DNA of 64,000 bases from Psychrobacter piscatorii (GCF_001444505.1 NZ_LNDJ01000107.1:1-64000); one strand, 5' to 3'. Shown: positions 8,784 to 18,113, numbered from the stretch's first letter. The notes: generated by a model not told the origin, from the sequence alone. Program-made: numbers and translations.

Positions 8784-9809
8784 CTACTGAATGTCATCTG
8801 GTAAAATCACGCTATCAATGGTCATGGCATCGCGGATTTTGTCCATCGCGTTTTTTTCGATCTGACGGACACGTTCAGCAGAGATAGAGTAAACCGCGGC
8901 CAGCTCGTGCAAAGTGGATTTTTGCTCAGAGAGCCAACGCTGCTCGACGATATCGCGTGAACGCTCGTCTAATGTCCCCATAGCAGCGATCAATGCTGAC
9001 GAGTTGTTTTCTTCCCAGTCTTCTTCTTCCAACTGCTCAGCAGGATCGATGCCATCTTCCAAAAACAGCTGCGGTGCATAGCGACCGTCATCATCGTCGC
9101 TGGATTGCGCTTCAAATGAGGCGTCATAAGAGGTCAGACGCGACTCCATCTCGAGCACTTGCTTACGCGTGACATTCAAATCTTTGGCAATCGCGTCTGC
9201 TTCTTCTAGTGTGAGCTGATTGTTGGTTTTTTTTAGGCTGCGCAAGTTAAAGAACAATTTACGATGCGCTTTGGTGGTCGCAACTTTTACGATACGCCAG
9301 TTACGAATCACAAATTCGTGAATTTCAGCTTTGATCCAATGCACGGCAAAGGAGACTAAGCGCACGCCTTTATTAGGATCAAACCGTTTGACCGCCTTCA
9401 TTAATCCCAAATTGCCTTCTTGAATTAAATCAGCTTGTGGCAGTCCATAACCTGAGTAGCTACGTGCAATATGAATGACAAAACGCAGATGTGACATCAC
9501 CAGCAGACGCGCTGCCTCAACATCGCCCTCATCATAATAGCGATGGGCCAATTCTTGCTCTTGTACAGGCGTTAAGATCGGAATTTGATGCACAGTATTG
9601 ATGTAGGCGCCCAGATTAACCCCCGGCGCTGCCAAATGGGTTGGCATTGCTGGCACCAAATCGCGTGTACTGGTATTGCCTAATGTACTGGCATCATAAG
9701 GTGGGCGCTGAGCTGCGGCTTTTAGTGCCGCATCGCGTTCCTCATTTTTTATAGGAGCTGTGCTGTCTTTTTTATTCGCATTCGCAGCATCAGAAGTAGT
9801 AGTAGCCAT
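8784..9809 (-). CDS. rpoH: Heat-shock sigma factor RpoH (sigma-32)
   Basis: This sigma-70 family factor transcribes heat-shock genes. Region 2 is clear (DLIQEGNLGLMKAVKRFDP, then VRLVSFAVHWIKAEI). The RpoH box (HRKLFFNLRS) follows, and region 4 with its HTH (STLHELAAVYSISAERVRQIE) is C-terminal. The 341-residue product carries an N-terminal extension of about 50 low-complexity residues relative to E. coli RpoH (284 residues). The ATG at 9809 is preferred. The frame also opens at a TTG at 9839, but AAGGTC upstream of 9809 fits better. It lies 79 bp downstream of the TusA-like gene. Confidence 0.94.
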   Translation of the reverse strand: MATTTSDAANANKKDSTAPIKNEERDAALKAAAQRPPYDASTLGNTSTRDLVPAMPTHLAAPGVNLGAYINTVHQIPILTPVQEQELAHRYYDEGDVEAARLLVMSHLRFVIHIARSYSGYGLPQADLIQEGNLGLMKAVKRFDPNKGVRLVSFAVHWIKAEIHEFVIRNWRIVKVATTKAHRKLFFNLRSLKKTNNQLTLEEADAIAKDLNVTRKQVLEMESRLTSYDASFEAQSSDDDDGRYAPQLFLEDGIDPAEQLEEEDWEENNSSALIAAMGTLDERSRDIVEQRWLSEQKSTLHELAAVYSISAERVRQIEKNAMDKIRDAMTIDSVILPDDIQ

Positions 9810-9888
9810 ATTCTTGACCTTGGTTAAATAGTTAAGCAAATAGTCAGATAAAAATCTCTATAGTTGTAATTGTAAAGGACAGCAGCGT

Positions 9889-10356
9889 TTAGTTGCTATC
9901 AGTTTTGGTAATGATGAAGTGATATATTGTAGCGAAACGCTGCAATGATGTGCTATTGCCTGACAAATCAGTAACTTCATTGACGATTAACCCTAAGTAG
10001 TCGCTCGTTTGTGTTTGCTGACTCTGACGACAAAACGCTGTGATATCAGCTTGTGAGTTGGGATCCGTCGCGACCACATATAATGATTCACCAGCGGCTA
10101 CATCGCGTAACGCAACCTTGGTTTTCAGCAGTGGCATTGGGCATGCAAGCCCGCGACCATCGACGAAACGCTTGATATTTAGTAAAGGTTGCTCTTCATC
10201 TATTTTCGTCTCAGTGCCAACATCTGGGCCACCATTCTCTACTGGCAACAAGTCTAACAGATGATTGATCTCTTGCTGTTCTGGATCGGATAAGCTCGCT
10301 GATAAGTAAATAGAGTGTGATGCACGTTTGATGGGTAATTGGCTATCAGCGGACAT
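9889..10356 (-). CDS. TusA/SirA-like sulfur carrier with N-terminal extension
   Basis: The TusA family transfers persulfide sulfur. Here the core begins around residue 63 with VDGRGLACPMPLLKTK, carrying the active Cys in CPMPLLK. The usual beta-alpha-beta-alpha-beta fold of about 75 residues follows. The 155-residue product has an extra 60-residue N-terminus without recognisable domains, about double the normal TusA length, and the C-terminal part also diverges. It may act in sulfur trafficking for tRNA or cofactors, but the specific acceptor is unknown. Confidence 0.75.
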   Translation of the reverse strand: MSADSQLPIKRASHSIYLSASLSDPEQQEINHLLDLLPVENGGPDVGTETKIDEEQPLLNIKRFVDGRGLACPMPLLKTKVALRDVAAGESLYVVATDPNSQADITAFCRQSQQTQTSDYLGLIVNEVTDLSGNSTSLQRFATIYHFIITKTDSN

Positions 10357-10675
10357 AATACAAACCTTACAAGTATCAATATTTCGGTTTCTTTATCAAA
10401 AAAGGCTCTAACAATTATTTTGATTATCGTCAATCTATTTACGGCAACCATGAGCTTACTATTATTGTGTTTAACCATTATACCAAATAGCCAATGTATA
10501 ATTGCATTTGAATATAATCAACGCCATGTTCGGTTCATTAGAATCACACAGTCATGTTGCACAATCGTGACGGGTGGCTGAGTGATTGGTAGCTAAGCAC
10601 ATAGTAGAATTGACCTTATACAAACAAGCTCGTATAGTCAAAAAGACGTCGTCAACAATCTGATAGGATACGAAT
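10357..10675. other. Divergent intergenic region
   Basis: This 319-bp stretch between the TusA-like gene (minus) and the bepA-like gene (plus) must contain both promoters. I see no gene, RNA motif or strong hairpin in it. Confidence 0.5.
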
Positions 10676-12370
10676 TTGTACCACGCTAATAGACCGCCAC
10701 GACTTACTAAAGCCGCCAGCCATTCGTTAAATAAGCTGTCGGAAAGCTCGCTATCTAAACTATTTGGGCAAACAGATAGCCGCAACTCTGTGGTTTTATC
10801 TTTTTCAAATAGTATCAAAATCGGACTGTCAGTGACACTGCTGGTAATTGCTACAAGTGCTCATAGCAAGGATGGTGATGATAGCCAAGCTATGCCATTT
10901 GCCAATCATTCATGGCAAACAGTAGAGTCACAATCGTTAGAGCTACCCAATTTGCGCGGGCAAGGACTGAGCTTTGCTGAGCAGTATCAAAATAAAATGC
11001 TGGGTGAGTGGTCATTACAGAACATCAATGGTCGGGTCAAAATGGAGCACGACCCTTGGGTGCAAGAAACGGTAAAAGACATGACGTGGCGATTGAACGC
11101 GCAAGCCCGTCAGCAAGCACCACTTGGCTTAGTTATTCTTGATAATCCCAGCATCAATGCTTTTGCGGCACCTGGTGGAGTCATCGGGATCAATACAGGG
11201 ACGATATTGGCCGCCAAAAGTATGGATGAGCTGGCAAGTGTCATCGCCCATGAAGTCGCGCACATCAGTCAACGTCACTATGAGCACAGCGCAGACGAGC
11301 GCAAAAAAGCCTTACTGATGCAAGTAGGCGGTATGTTGGCTGCGATTGCCGCATCAGCAGTCGATGGTGATGCGGCGGCGGCTGTAATGGCGGGTAGCCA
11401 GACAGCTTCTATGAATAGCAGCATGGCTTTTAGCCGTAACAACGAGCGCGAGGCCGACCGAGTAGGGATGCAAATCATGACCCAGGCAGGCTATGACCCT
11501 CGGGCAATGCCACGGTTTTTTGCCACGATGAATCAACAAAGCCAGCTCAATCAGGTTGAAAATCGCTTTTTACCAAGCTTTGTGCGCTCGCACCCGCTCA
11601 GTGATGAGCGACTGAGTGAGTCGCAGAGCCGTGCTGGGCAGTATCCCACACTGTCATTGAGCCAGCAGCAGCGCCATCAAGCCTTGTTTGATTTGCTCTA
11701 TTGGCGTGTACAAGCTACTGGCAAACATGCTTCTGAAGTGACGCTCACAACCGCTGCTAAAAATAGTCTGGGTGCCAAACTTGCCTTAGTGAGTTGGTAC
11801 GGAGAACAGCAGCGCATCGAAGAGGCTAATGAGGTATTGGCACAGATAAATAAACTCCCAAATACGCAGCGTCAAAGCCTAGAACCTTTACTATCGATTA
11901 CTCATAGCCAGCTTTTAAGTGAACAAGGCAAATGGCAACAAGCTGCAGATATATTAGAGAGTCAGCAGCGTCTGTATCCTGAGCGCCGTGACTTACGCCT
12001 GTATTTGGCGGAAGCACTGACCAATAGCAATCAGCCATTAAGGGCACAAGCACTGCTAAAACCACTCACAGAGCAACAACCAAGCGATCGCTACGCATGG
12101 CAAAGTCTGCAGCTTGCTAATGAAAAGCTCGCTAAAACCGCAACGTCACCACAACTGGCTAATATTGCAACGATCAACGCATTGCGTTATCGCAGTTATG
12201 ATCAACTTTGGAATGGGCGCTATGAGAGTGCGTTGACATCACTGACGCAGGCCAAGCAATTGACTGAAAACCTGCAAGCCACAGCACAAAGCAATAGTGC
12301 GCGCCCATTGCTAGCCAATATCAATGCAGAAATCAAAGCAATAAAAACCGCCAAAGACTTTGAGCCTTAG
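10676..12370 (+). CDS. bepA: BepA/YfgC-like periplasmic M48 metalloprotease with TPR domain
   Basis: BepA-type proteases act in the periplasm on outer-membrane protein assembly and LptD quality control. The 564-residue product has an N-terminal basic segment and a hydrophobic signal (about 44-65). An M48 domain carries the zinc motif HEVAH (in VIAHEVAHISQRHYE) and the third ligand Glu in NNEREADRVG. The C-terminal half (about 330-560) is TPR-like helical repeat. It is longer than E. coli BepA (487). No ATG precedes the signal peptide. The frame opens at TTG 10676, preceded by AGGATA; a GTG at 10789 is an alternative. Confidence 0.83.
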   Translation: MYHANRPPRLTKAASHSLNKLSESSLSKLFGQTDSRNSVVLSFSNSIKIGLSVTLLVIATSAHSKDGDDSQAMPFANHSWQTVESQSLELPNLRGQGLSFAEQYQNKMLGEWSLQNINGRVKMEHDPWVQETVKDMTWRLNAQARQQAPLGLVILDNPSINAFAAPGGVIGINTGTILAAKSMDELASVIAHEVAHISQRHYEHSADERKKALLMQVGGMLAAIAASAVDGDAAAAVMAGSQTASMNSSMAFSRNNEREADRVGMQIMTQAGYDPRAMPRFFATMNQQSQLNQVENRFLPSFVRSHPLSDERLSESQSRAGQYPTLSLSQQQRHQALFDLLYWRVQATGKHASEVTLTTAAKNSLGAKLALVSWYGEQQRIEEANEVLAQINKLPNTQRQSLEPLLSITHSQLLSEQGKWQQAADILESQQRLYPERRDLRLYLAEALTNSNQPLRAQALLKPLTEQQPSDRYAWQSLQLANEKLAKTATSPQLANIATINALRYRSYDQLWNGRYESALTSLTQAKQLTENLQATAQSNSARPLLANINAEIKAIKTAKDFEP

Positions 12371-12474
12371 GCGGTTTGTAAATAGTCAGTTTTTCGTACA
12401 ACAACGGGTGCGCTTGACGACATCATTTTCAGTAATAGCAGCTCATATGCCGGCTTGCTACCCAAAACGAAAAA

Positions 12475-12924
12475 TTAGCCTTGTAGTGCATCTTTAACCA
12501 TTTTAGAGATCAACGCAGGATCAGCACGACCAGCGGTCTTGTTTTTCAGTACACCCATCACGCTGCCCATATCACGCATAGAAGTGGCACCTTGCTCTGC
12601 GATTTCCGCGTTGACCAATGCCATGATTTCATCTTGATTCATTTGCTGCGGCATAAACTCATTGATAATATCAATTTCAAACTGCTCTTTGGCCGCCAAA
12701 TCATCACGGCCATTTTCAGTAAAAATAGTGAGCGACTCTTGACGTTGCTTTAGCTGCTTTTGTAGCACTTCTAATACTTGCGCGTCATCAAGCTCTGTCT
12801 GACGATCAATCTCAATTTGTTTGACCACTGATTGTACGTTGCGCAGTATTTTGACACGCTCAAGCTCACGAGCTTTCATAGAAGTTTTGATGTTGTCTGA
12901 TAACGTCTGTTTAAGTTGGCTCAC
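12475..12924 (-). CDS. GatB/YqeY domain protein
   Basis: This is a 149-residue YqeY-family protein: a helical domain related to the C-terminus of GatB, found with tRNA amidotransferases but of unproven function as a free protein. The helical heptads (KARELERVKILRNVQS), EFMPQQMNQDE and GSVMGVLK motifs match the family. The GTG at 12924 is preceded by AAGGA at the right spacing. An ATG farther upstream (13068) would add 48 unrelated residues overlapping the rpsU terminator. The pairing of rpsU and yqeY, as here, is common in proteobacteria. Confidence 0.88.
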   Translation of the reverse strand: MSQLKQTLSDNIKTSMKARELERVKILRNVQSVVKQIEIDRQTELDDAQVLEVLQKQLKQRQESLTIFTENGRDDLAAKEQFEIDIINEFMPQQMNQDEIMALVNAEIAEQGATSMRDMGSVMGVLKNKTAGRADPALISKMVKDALQG

Positions 12925-13060
12925 TGCTATTATCCTTATTCGTTTGTTAAATGCTATTTGTTGGGTACTGTTTAATAAGTTTTTTTGGGGTAAAACCTGC
13001 TGAGAGCGGGCTTTGATAAAAAATTGCGTCAGCAGTAACAACGAAAATTGTAGCATAAAA

Positions 13061-13093
13061 AACGCCACTGATATCGATGGATAACAGTGGCGT
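13061..13093 (-). terminator. rpsU terminator
   Basis: Arms AACGCCACTG and CAGTGGCGTT pair perfectly. Read on the minus strand, the stem is followed by TTTTT. It lies 38 bp after the rpsU stop and separates rpsU from the YqeY-like gene. Confidence 0.88.
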
Positions 13094-13130
13094 TAGTGTA
13101 GCACTTGTACTTAACTAATCAGATTATTGA

Positions 13131-13346
13131 TTAGTACATACGAGTGGTACGAATAGTTTCGCGTTGTAACTTCTTCTTATAACGCTTTACGGCAGCAGCT
13201 TTTTTGCGCTTACGTACTTGCGTTGGTTTTTCATAAAACTCACGCTTACGTACGTCTGATAATACACCAGCTTTTTCACAAGCGCGCTTGAAACGACGGA
13301 TAGCGATATCAACTGGTTCGTTTTCTTTAACCTTAACTGCAGGCAT
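13131..13346 (-). CDS. rpsU: 30S ribosomal protein S21
   Basis: This 71-residue, very basic protein belongs to the small ribosomal subunit. It matches S21 almost end to end: [15 protein letters not shown], the [11 protein letters not shown] helix, [16 protein letters not shown] and a basic tail ending TRMY. AGGAG lies just upstream of the ATG. A good sigma-70 promoter is seen at 13479-13507 on the minus strand, and a terminator follows. Confidence 0.97.
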
Positions 13347-13478
13347 GAAGACTCCTCGATTAGGATGAGATATAAGGGCATTAGTTTGGCTGTGTATTAG
13401 TATTTAGCCGTAATATCTCAAGATTACTGGCATCAGCTCAAACTAGGACAATTCTCACGCATTAGCGTAAGGGCAGGT

Positions 13479-13507
13479 ATTTTAATAAAAAATACCAACA
13501 AAGTCAA
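13479..13507 (-). promoter_or_regulatory. Sigma-70 promoter of rpsU
   Basis: On the minus strand TTGACT (13502-13507) and TAAAAT (13479-13484) are separated by exactly 17 bp. Transcription would start about 125 bp upstream of the rpsU ATG. Confidence 0.7.
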
Positions 13508-13718
13508 TGATTTTAACGGTTTATTGTCTATTTATACTTTGTTTAAAATGTATCGAGGCTGAGCTGTCAGGTTTTAGGTGGAGTTGGAGCATAAAGTTTA
13601 GTGTTAATAAAAAATCCCTACCGTCTATAACGGTTTAGTGGGAGTTTATGCTATGATATTTCCCATATTGTAGTCAGCATATAAACCGTTTTGTGCGTAT
13701 TTTATTGAGGATGTTGGA
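13508..13718. other. Intergenic DNA with inverted repeat at 13615-13643
   Basis: The whole rpsU-lipoprotein gap is 13347-13718. Besides the rpsU promoter it holds an inverted repeat (TCCCTACCGT / ACGGTTTAGTGGGA). This is followed by a T-run only when read on the minus strand. No gene is seen. Confidence 0.5.
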
Positions 13719-14084
13719 ATGAAAAAAACAGTATTGAACATGGTGTTAAGCACAGCTTTTATCGTGGCTTTGGGTGCGGGCGTGAGTGCTTGTAGCGGCG
13801 GCGAAGAGCATGAAGAAGTATTGGCGATCGATATGGTAGATGAAGCGGCTGAGCTAGCACGCGCAAACGCCCCTGAAGCAGAAGACATGGAGTTTCCAGA
13901 GACGGCACCGATGCCAGCGGCTGATGCAACAGCTGCAGATGGGACAGAAGCTGATGCCACTGCTGAAGCAGGTACGGCGGATATAAGCATGGCAGACGCG
14001 ACCACCCCAGCCACAGAGAGTGCTGATACCGCGGCTGCGCCTGCTGCCACTGACAGCGCCGATATGGCAACACCTGCTGAATAA
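13719..14084 (+). CDS. Acidic Ala-rich lipoprotein, unknown function
   Basis: This 121-residue protein has a clear lipoprotein signal peptide ending GVSAC, so Cys25 is lipidated. The remaining sequence is almost wholly Ala, Glu, Asp and Thr, with no predicted fold, and looks like a flexible acidic tether. It ends before a domain would begin. Next downstream is a c5 cytochrome whose own lipoprotein N-terminus and acidic linker look alike, so the pair may share ancestry. TGAGGATGTTGGA provides a ribosome-binding site. No family recognised. Confidence 0.7.
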   Translation: MKKTVLNMVLSTAFIVALGAGVSACSGGEEHEEVLAIDMVDEAAELARANAPEAEDMEFPETAPMPAADATAADGTEADATAEAGTADISMADATTPATESADTAAAPAATDSADMATPAE

Positions 14085-14173
14085 GCTTTTAATTAGACTC
14101 GTAATATAATATTGTGAGTTTATGAACTGCTACAAAAAATTTGGCCACAGACGCAACAAATAAAGGTAAGGTC

Positions 14174-14677
14174 ATGATCGATATACAGCAGCATATAAAA
14201 AGACTGAGCTTATCTGTTATCAGTCTGAGTGTGTTATTAGTATTGAGCGCTTGTAGTGGTGATAACGCGACTACGGAAGAGTCCAGCGCAGCCAACGAAC
14301 CTGCTGCTACGAGTGTTGAAGAAACAGTTGCAACAGAATCTGAAATTACGGTGCCTGAGCCTATGGCTGAATCTGAGACTACCGACATGGTGGTTGAAGA
14401 AAAGACTGCTGTTGTCGCTGAGCCTGAAGTGCTCGCTGCAGATGCTGGTGCTAAACTTTACGAGTCAAACTGTAAAGTCTGCCATACAGCGGGTTTATTG
14501 AATGCACCGAAATATGGTGACACAGCCGCTTGGGCGACTCGTTTGACCAAAGATAAAGAGACACTATACATGCACTCCGCTAAGGGCTTTAATAAAATGC
14601 CAGCACAAGCGGTAAATGGTGTCAGTGAGGCACAAGTCAAAGCCGCTGTTGATTATATGCTCGCGTCAGTAAGCTGA
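14174..14677 (+). CDS. Lipoprotein-anchored cytochrome c5
   Basis: This is a monohaem c-type cytochrome, probably an electron carrier anchored in the periplasm. Of 167 residues, a lipobox LSAC places the lipidated Cys at 27. A Glu/Ala/Thr-rich linker runs to about residue 88. A cytochrome c5 domain follows, with haem attachment C100-K-V-C103-H104 and likely axial Met142 (FNKMPAQ). The ATG at 14174 with AAAGGTAAG before it is preferred over 14141. A terminator follows at 14723. The redox partner is unknown. Confidence 0.88.
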   Translation: MIDIQQHIKRLSLSVISLSVLLVLSACSGDNATTEESSAANEPAATSVEETVATESEITVPEPMAESETTDMVVEEKTAVVAEPEVLAADAGAKLYESNCKVCHTAGLLNAPKYGDTAAWATRLTKDKETLYMHSAKGFNKMPAQAVNGVSEAQVKAAVDYMLASVS

Positions 14678-14722
14678 TATAGTATATATAGAGTATACCA
14701 GTCATTGAAATTTGTTAAACTG

Positions 14723-14757
14723 ACCGTCATTGTGACTGACAATGGCGGTTTTTTTAT
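14723..14757 (+). terminator. Terminator after cytochrome c5
   Basis: ACCGTCATTG pairs with CAATGGCGGT (one G-T) and is followed by seven T residues. Confidence 0.85.
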
Positions 14758-14898
14758 GCGCGTTTTCTATTACTATCGATTTTAAAAATATGACTGGCTG
14801 TGCGAAGCGGATTTGATTCGCTATTCAAAATTTTAAAGCGATATACAATAAAAACGCGGCAAAAAATAGTCCGAAAACAAAAGCATAAAGGCAAAAGT

Positions 14899-15936
14899 AT
14901 GAAGGTATTGGGTTTAGAGACGTCTTGTGATGAGACAGGGCTTGCCATCTTCGATAGTGAGCAGATCAATAATGACAATCAAGGGTTGGTCGGGCAAGTA
15001 CTGTACTCACAGATTGAGCTGCATGCGCTCTATGGCGGCGTTGTACCTGAGCTTGCCAGTCGTGATCATATTCGTAAGCTCGTGCCCTTACTCAACGAGC
15101 TGCTTGAGCAGTGTGATATGAGTAAAAACGACATCGATGCGATTGCCTATACTAAAGGGCCAGGGCTGATCGGTGCGTTGATGACCGGCGCATTATTTGG
15201 CCGCAGTCTGGCGTATGGTTTGGATATTCCTGCCATTGGTATTCATCATATGGAAGGGCATTTGCTCGCGCCGCTTATGGGTGCCAATCCGCCCGCTTTT
15301 CCTTTTGTTTCGCTGTTGGTCTCTGGTGGTCACACTTTACTTATAGCCGCTCATGGTGTGGGACAGTATGAGATATTGGGTGAGTCGATCGATGACGCGG
15401 CGGGTGAGTGCTTTGATAAAGCTGCTAAGATGCTAGGCTTGCCTTATCCCGGTGGCCCTAATATTGCCAAACTGGCAGAAGCTGGCAACCCTGATGCTTA
15501 CGCACTGCCAAGACCGATGCTTCATCGAGGTTTGGACTTTTCATTTAGTGGTATGAAAACAGCGGTGCATAATCTGATTAAAGACACTGCTGGCTCTGAT
15601 AGCGATCCGCAAATTCGTGCGGATATCGCTGCGAGCTTCCAACATGCAGTGGTCGATACACTGGTGAAGAAATGCGTCAAAGCACTCAAGCAAGCAGGTA
15701 TGAGCCGTTTGGTCATTGCGGGCGGGGTCAGTGCCAATACGCACCTGCGCGAGATGCTAGAGGCAGAGCTGGCTAAGATCAATGCGACGGTCCACTATGC
15801 ACCGCCCGCGCTGTGTACGGATAATGGCGCGATGATTGCTTATGCAGGGTTTGAGCGCTTGCAAGCTGGGCAGTCAGATGATTTGGCTGTTAGCTGTATT
15901 CCACGTTGGCCGATGACAGAATTGCCAGCCGTATAA
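14899..15936 (+). CDS. tsaD: tRNA N6-threonylcarbamoyladenosine transferase TsaD
   Basis: TsaD transfers threonylcarbamoyl from TC-AMP to A37 of ANN-decoding tRNAs, with TsaB and TsaE. The 345-residue ASKHA-fold product begins [14 protein letters not shown]. It has the metal-binding His117 and His121 in HHMEGH, the phosphate loop SGGHT and the C-terminal [10 protein letters not shown]. The start at 14899 matches the family start. The open frame reaches back to 14800 but that extension overlaps the promoter region. crcB follows 44 bp later in the same direction. Confidence 0.97.
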   Translation: MKVLGLETSCDETGLAIFDSEQINNDNQGLVGQVLYSQIELHALYGGVVPELASRDHIRKLVPLLNELLEQCDMSKNDIDAIAYTKGPGLIGALMTGALFGRSLAYGLDIPAIGIHHMEGHLLAPLMGANPPAFPFVSLLVSGGHTLLIAAHGVGQYEILGESIDDAAGECFDKAAKMLGLPYPGGPNIAKLAEAGNPDAYALPRPMLHRGLDFSFSGMKTAVHNLIKDTAGSDSDPQIRADIAASFQHAVVDTLVKKCVKALKQAGMSRLVIAGGVSANTHLREMLEAELAKINATVHYAPPALCTDNGAMIAYAGFERLQAGQSDDLAVSCIPRWPMTELPAV

Positions 15937-15980
15937 ATGAGCATTTGGTCCAACACGTTTATATGAATTAAGGACAGTCT

Positions 15981-16352
15981 ATGCAGTGGCTTGCTATTGG
16001 TCTGGGAGCAGCATTTGGTGCTTGTTTGCGTGCGTGGTTGTCGCGCTTTAATGCGTTACACAACTGGATACCACTTGGCACGCTCGGCGCTAATATCTTG
16101 GGTGGACTGCTGATAGGACTGGCACTGGTGTGGTTTGAGCGCATGGGAAGTGGTCTATCTGATAACGTTCGTGTGTTTGTGATTACTGGGTTTTTGGGTG
16201 GGTTGACTACCTTTAGTACTTTCAGTGCAGAGGTATTTGGCTTTATCCATGACGGGCGACTGCTGGCAGGCTTAGCGCTCATCGGCTTGCACGTTGGACT
16301 GACATTATTAGCAACCGCGTTTGGCTTTTATTTCTTTAAGCTAGTTTTGTAG
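15981..16352 (+). CDS. crcB: Fluoride channel CrcB/FluC
   Basis: This dual-topology inner-membrane fluoride exporter has four transmembrane helices in 123 residues. Signatures seen are [14 protein letters not shown], the GTLGANILG polar motif and [13 protein letters not shown] with the Phe-box threonines and phenylalanines. AAGGACAG is the ribosome-binding site. The 44-bp gap to tsaD is too small for a fluoride riboswitch and none is seen, so expression is probably constitutive with tsaD. Confidence 0.94.
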   Translation: MQWLAIGLGAAFGACLRAWLSRFNALHNWIPLGTLGANILGGLLIGLALVWFERMGSGLSDNVRVFVITGFLGGLTTFSTFSAEVFGFIHDGRLLAGLALIGLHVGLTLLATAFGFYFFKLVL

Positions 16353-16471
16353 GCGTTGATAGATATTAATCGTTTAAGAGTCTGTTATCAGTGGTTCCAT
16401 ATTAACAGTCTGTTTTAAATGGTCTATTAATGAGTTTAAAGGGTGAAATAACTGGTTTCGTTGGGAATATA

Positions 16472-16942
16472 CTATGGTATTAACCATCGTTTCTTCAGCT
16501 CTGGAGTATCTTCAACTACAGAATACAAGATAGCGACCCTATCAGTTAAGCAACTATCACTAGCTCTTGAATCTAGCTTTGGAAGGTATTTACTATCTAT
16601 AAACCCTCCTCCCAACATTAAATCTTTATCTAAAGATATTACCTCTCCGTTCAAGTAAATTTCTCTTTTTTCAGCGTTAAATTTCACATCGTCTGTATTA
16701 AATACAGGCGTAGTAATGCTCTCACCGTCCGCCAAAAATAAACAGTTGTCTTTGAAGATAAATTTTCCCGATATCAAAGCAGCAAACTGAACATTGTTAC
16801 TTTCATCGTAGTAAGAGAAAAAGTTACTTAATTTCGGCCTGTCATTTGCATTAACGACACTATTATTCATTGGCATACTAGAAGCACAAGCTGATAGAAA
16901 GGAACTTAATAAAACAAAAGTAAATAATTTTTTGATATTCAT
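16472..16942 (-). CDS. Small putative lipoprotein, unknown
   Basis: This is a 156-residue protein with a signal peptide ending LSAC (lipidated Cys19). The mature part has no recognised domain. It has alternating beta-like strands (YDESNNVQFAALISGKFIFKD, in short segments) and one late Cys. Its base composition is more A/T-rich than neighbouring genes, suggesting recent acquisition. It stands alone, convergent with crcB. Confidence 0.6.
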   Translation of the reverse strand: MNIKKLFTFVLLSSFLSACASSMPMNNSVVNANDRPKLSNFFSYYDESNNVQFAALISGKFIFKDNCLFLADGESITTPVFNTDDVKFNAEKREIYLNGEVISLDKDLMLGGGFIDSKYLPKLDSRASDSCLTDRVAILYSVVEDTPELKKRWLIP

Positions 16943-17201
16943 ATTGACTCGCCCTAAAAATAAGATTGCATTGATTTTAAACTCTACGACTGAATACAGA
17001 AAGCTCTTAGTTAATATTTATCCTCGGAAAGCTTATTGTATGTACACTCTGACTATTTCAGCGAGTTAAACCCCTGATTTCATTAACCTAAAGCTAGATA
17101 TTCAAGTCCTCACTAGGGAACCATCATTCCTCCAGCACCTATCTTAATGTAAGAAAGGGAACGATATTTTATAACCAAAAAATGTAATAAGCAGTGAAGT
17201 A

Positions 17202-18092
17202 TTAAACGGGCTTTACAATCCCTTCCAATAAACTGGCAAAACCCTGCATATAAGCCATATCTTGGCTCGCCGTACGCGTCGCCGCATACAACTGACAATG
17301 TACGCCATCACCTAATGGTCGCGAGACGACCCAGCCTTTTTTCTCATATTCAGCAACCACCCAATCAGGCAATGCTGCCACACCGCGCTCGCTCGCGACC
17401 AACTGAATTAGCATCGCGGTCAGCTCTGTCGTACGAACACTCTTAAAGCTTACTTGTGCTGGCGTCATAAAATTGGCAATGATGTCGAGACGCTTGGCCT
17501 CTACTGGATAGGCAATCAATGTCTCGTTAATCAAATCATTGGGGTTAATAAATTTTTGAGCAGCTAAATCATGTGTTGGTGACAGCACCAAACGACTCTC
17601 ATACTCAAACAATGGCTGATAGCTGATACCGTCGAGCGGCAAATCACTGGTCGTAATTAGTAGGTCAATATCACCTTCCATCAAGAGATGGTGCGGCTCA
17701 GGCTCAAACCCTGTGGCAAAATCCAGCTCAACATCCGACCACTCACGGCGATAGTGATTGAGTATCGGCATCAGCCAATCAAAACAGCTATGACACTCTG
17801 ATGCCAGTCGTAATCGACCAGCTTGACCGTGCGCTAAGCGCTTTAGATCGTTTTTGGTACGCATGACTTGCGGCATGATATTATCCGCTAAGGCTAGCAC
17901 AGCTTTACCTGCTGGCGTGAAAGTGAGCGGGCGGGTGCGACGATTAACGAGGCTGATATCGTAGTAGTTTTCTAACTCTTTTAATTGATGGGATACCGCA
18001 GACGCCGTGACATGTAGCTCATCGGCCGCTGCCGCAAGTGAGCCATGGGCTCTAAGCGCGGTTAATGTATTAAGATGACGAAGCTCAAGCAT
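17202..18092 (-). CDS. metR: LysR-type regulator, MetR-like
   Basis: This is a 296-residue LTTR with an N-terminal winged HTH (SLAAAADELHVTASAVSHQLKEL, about residues 17-39). The effector domain carries ECHSCFDWLMPIL, FDYEVRLVLAP-like FEYESRLVLSP, and the AALPDWVV segment. All match MetR, the homocysteine-responsive activator of methionine synthesis genes. A MetR-type box lies 22 bp upstream of the start (18114-18126), consistent with autoregulation. No met gene is adjacent; potABC is upstream on the same strand. Confidence 0.88.
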   Translation of the reverse strand: MLELRHLNTLTALRAHGSLAAAADELHVTASAVSHQLKELENYYDISLVNRRTRPLTFTPAGKAVLALADNIMPQVMRTKNDLKRLAHGQAGRLRLASECHSCFDWLMPILNHYRREWSDVELDFATGFEPEPHHLLMEGDIDLLITTSDLPLDGISYQPLFEYESRLVLSPTHDLAAQKFINPNDLINETLIAYPVEAKRLDIIANFMTPAQVSFKSVRTTELTAMLIQLVASERGVAALPDWVVAEYEKKGWVVSRPLGDGVHCQLYAATRTASQDMAYMQGFASLLEGIVKPV

Positions 18093-18113
18093 AATAGTAC
18101 CTAACCGCTAAGG

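Noticed and set aside
11278-11539. Two overlapping antisense frames inside the bepA-like gene.
   Set aside because: They lie opposite the HEVAH-containing conserved region and show no start signals.
12345-12377. Hairpin AAACCGCC / GGCGGTTT overlapping the bepA stop.
   Set aside because: It has no run of T after the stem and a long loop, so it is too weak for a terminator call.
13646-14073. Long antisense frames opposite the acidic lipoprotein, rich in Ala/Ser or Leu/Gln.
   Set aside because: They are caused by the skewed base composition of the plus-strand gene, whose lipoprotein signal is clear.
15937-15980. Possible fluoride riboswitch before crcB.
   Set aside because: Only 44 bp separate tsaD and crcB, and the conserved crcB RNA core is not visible.
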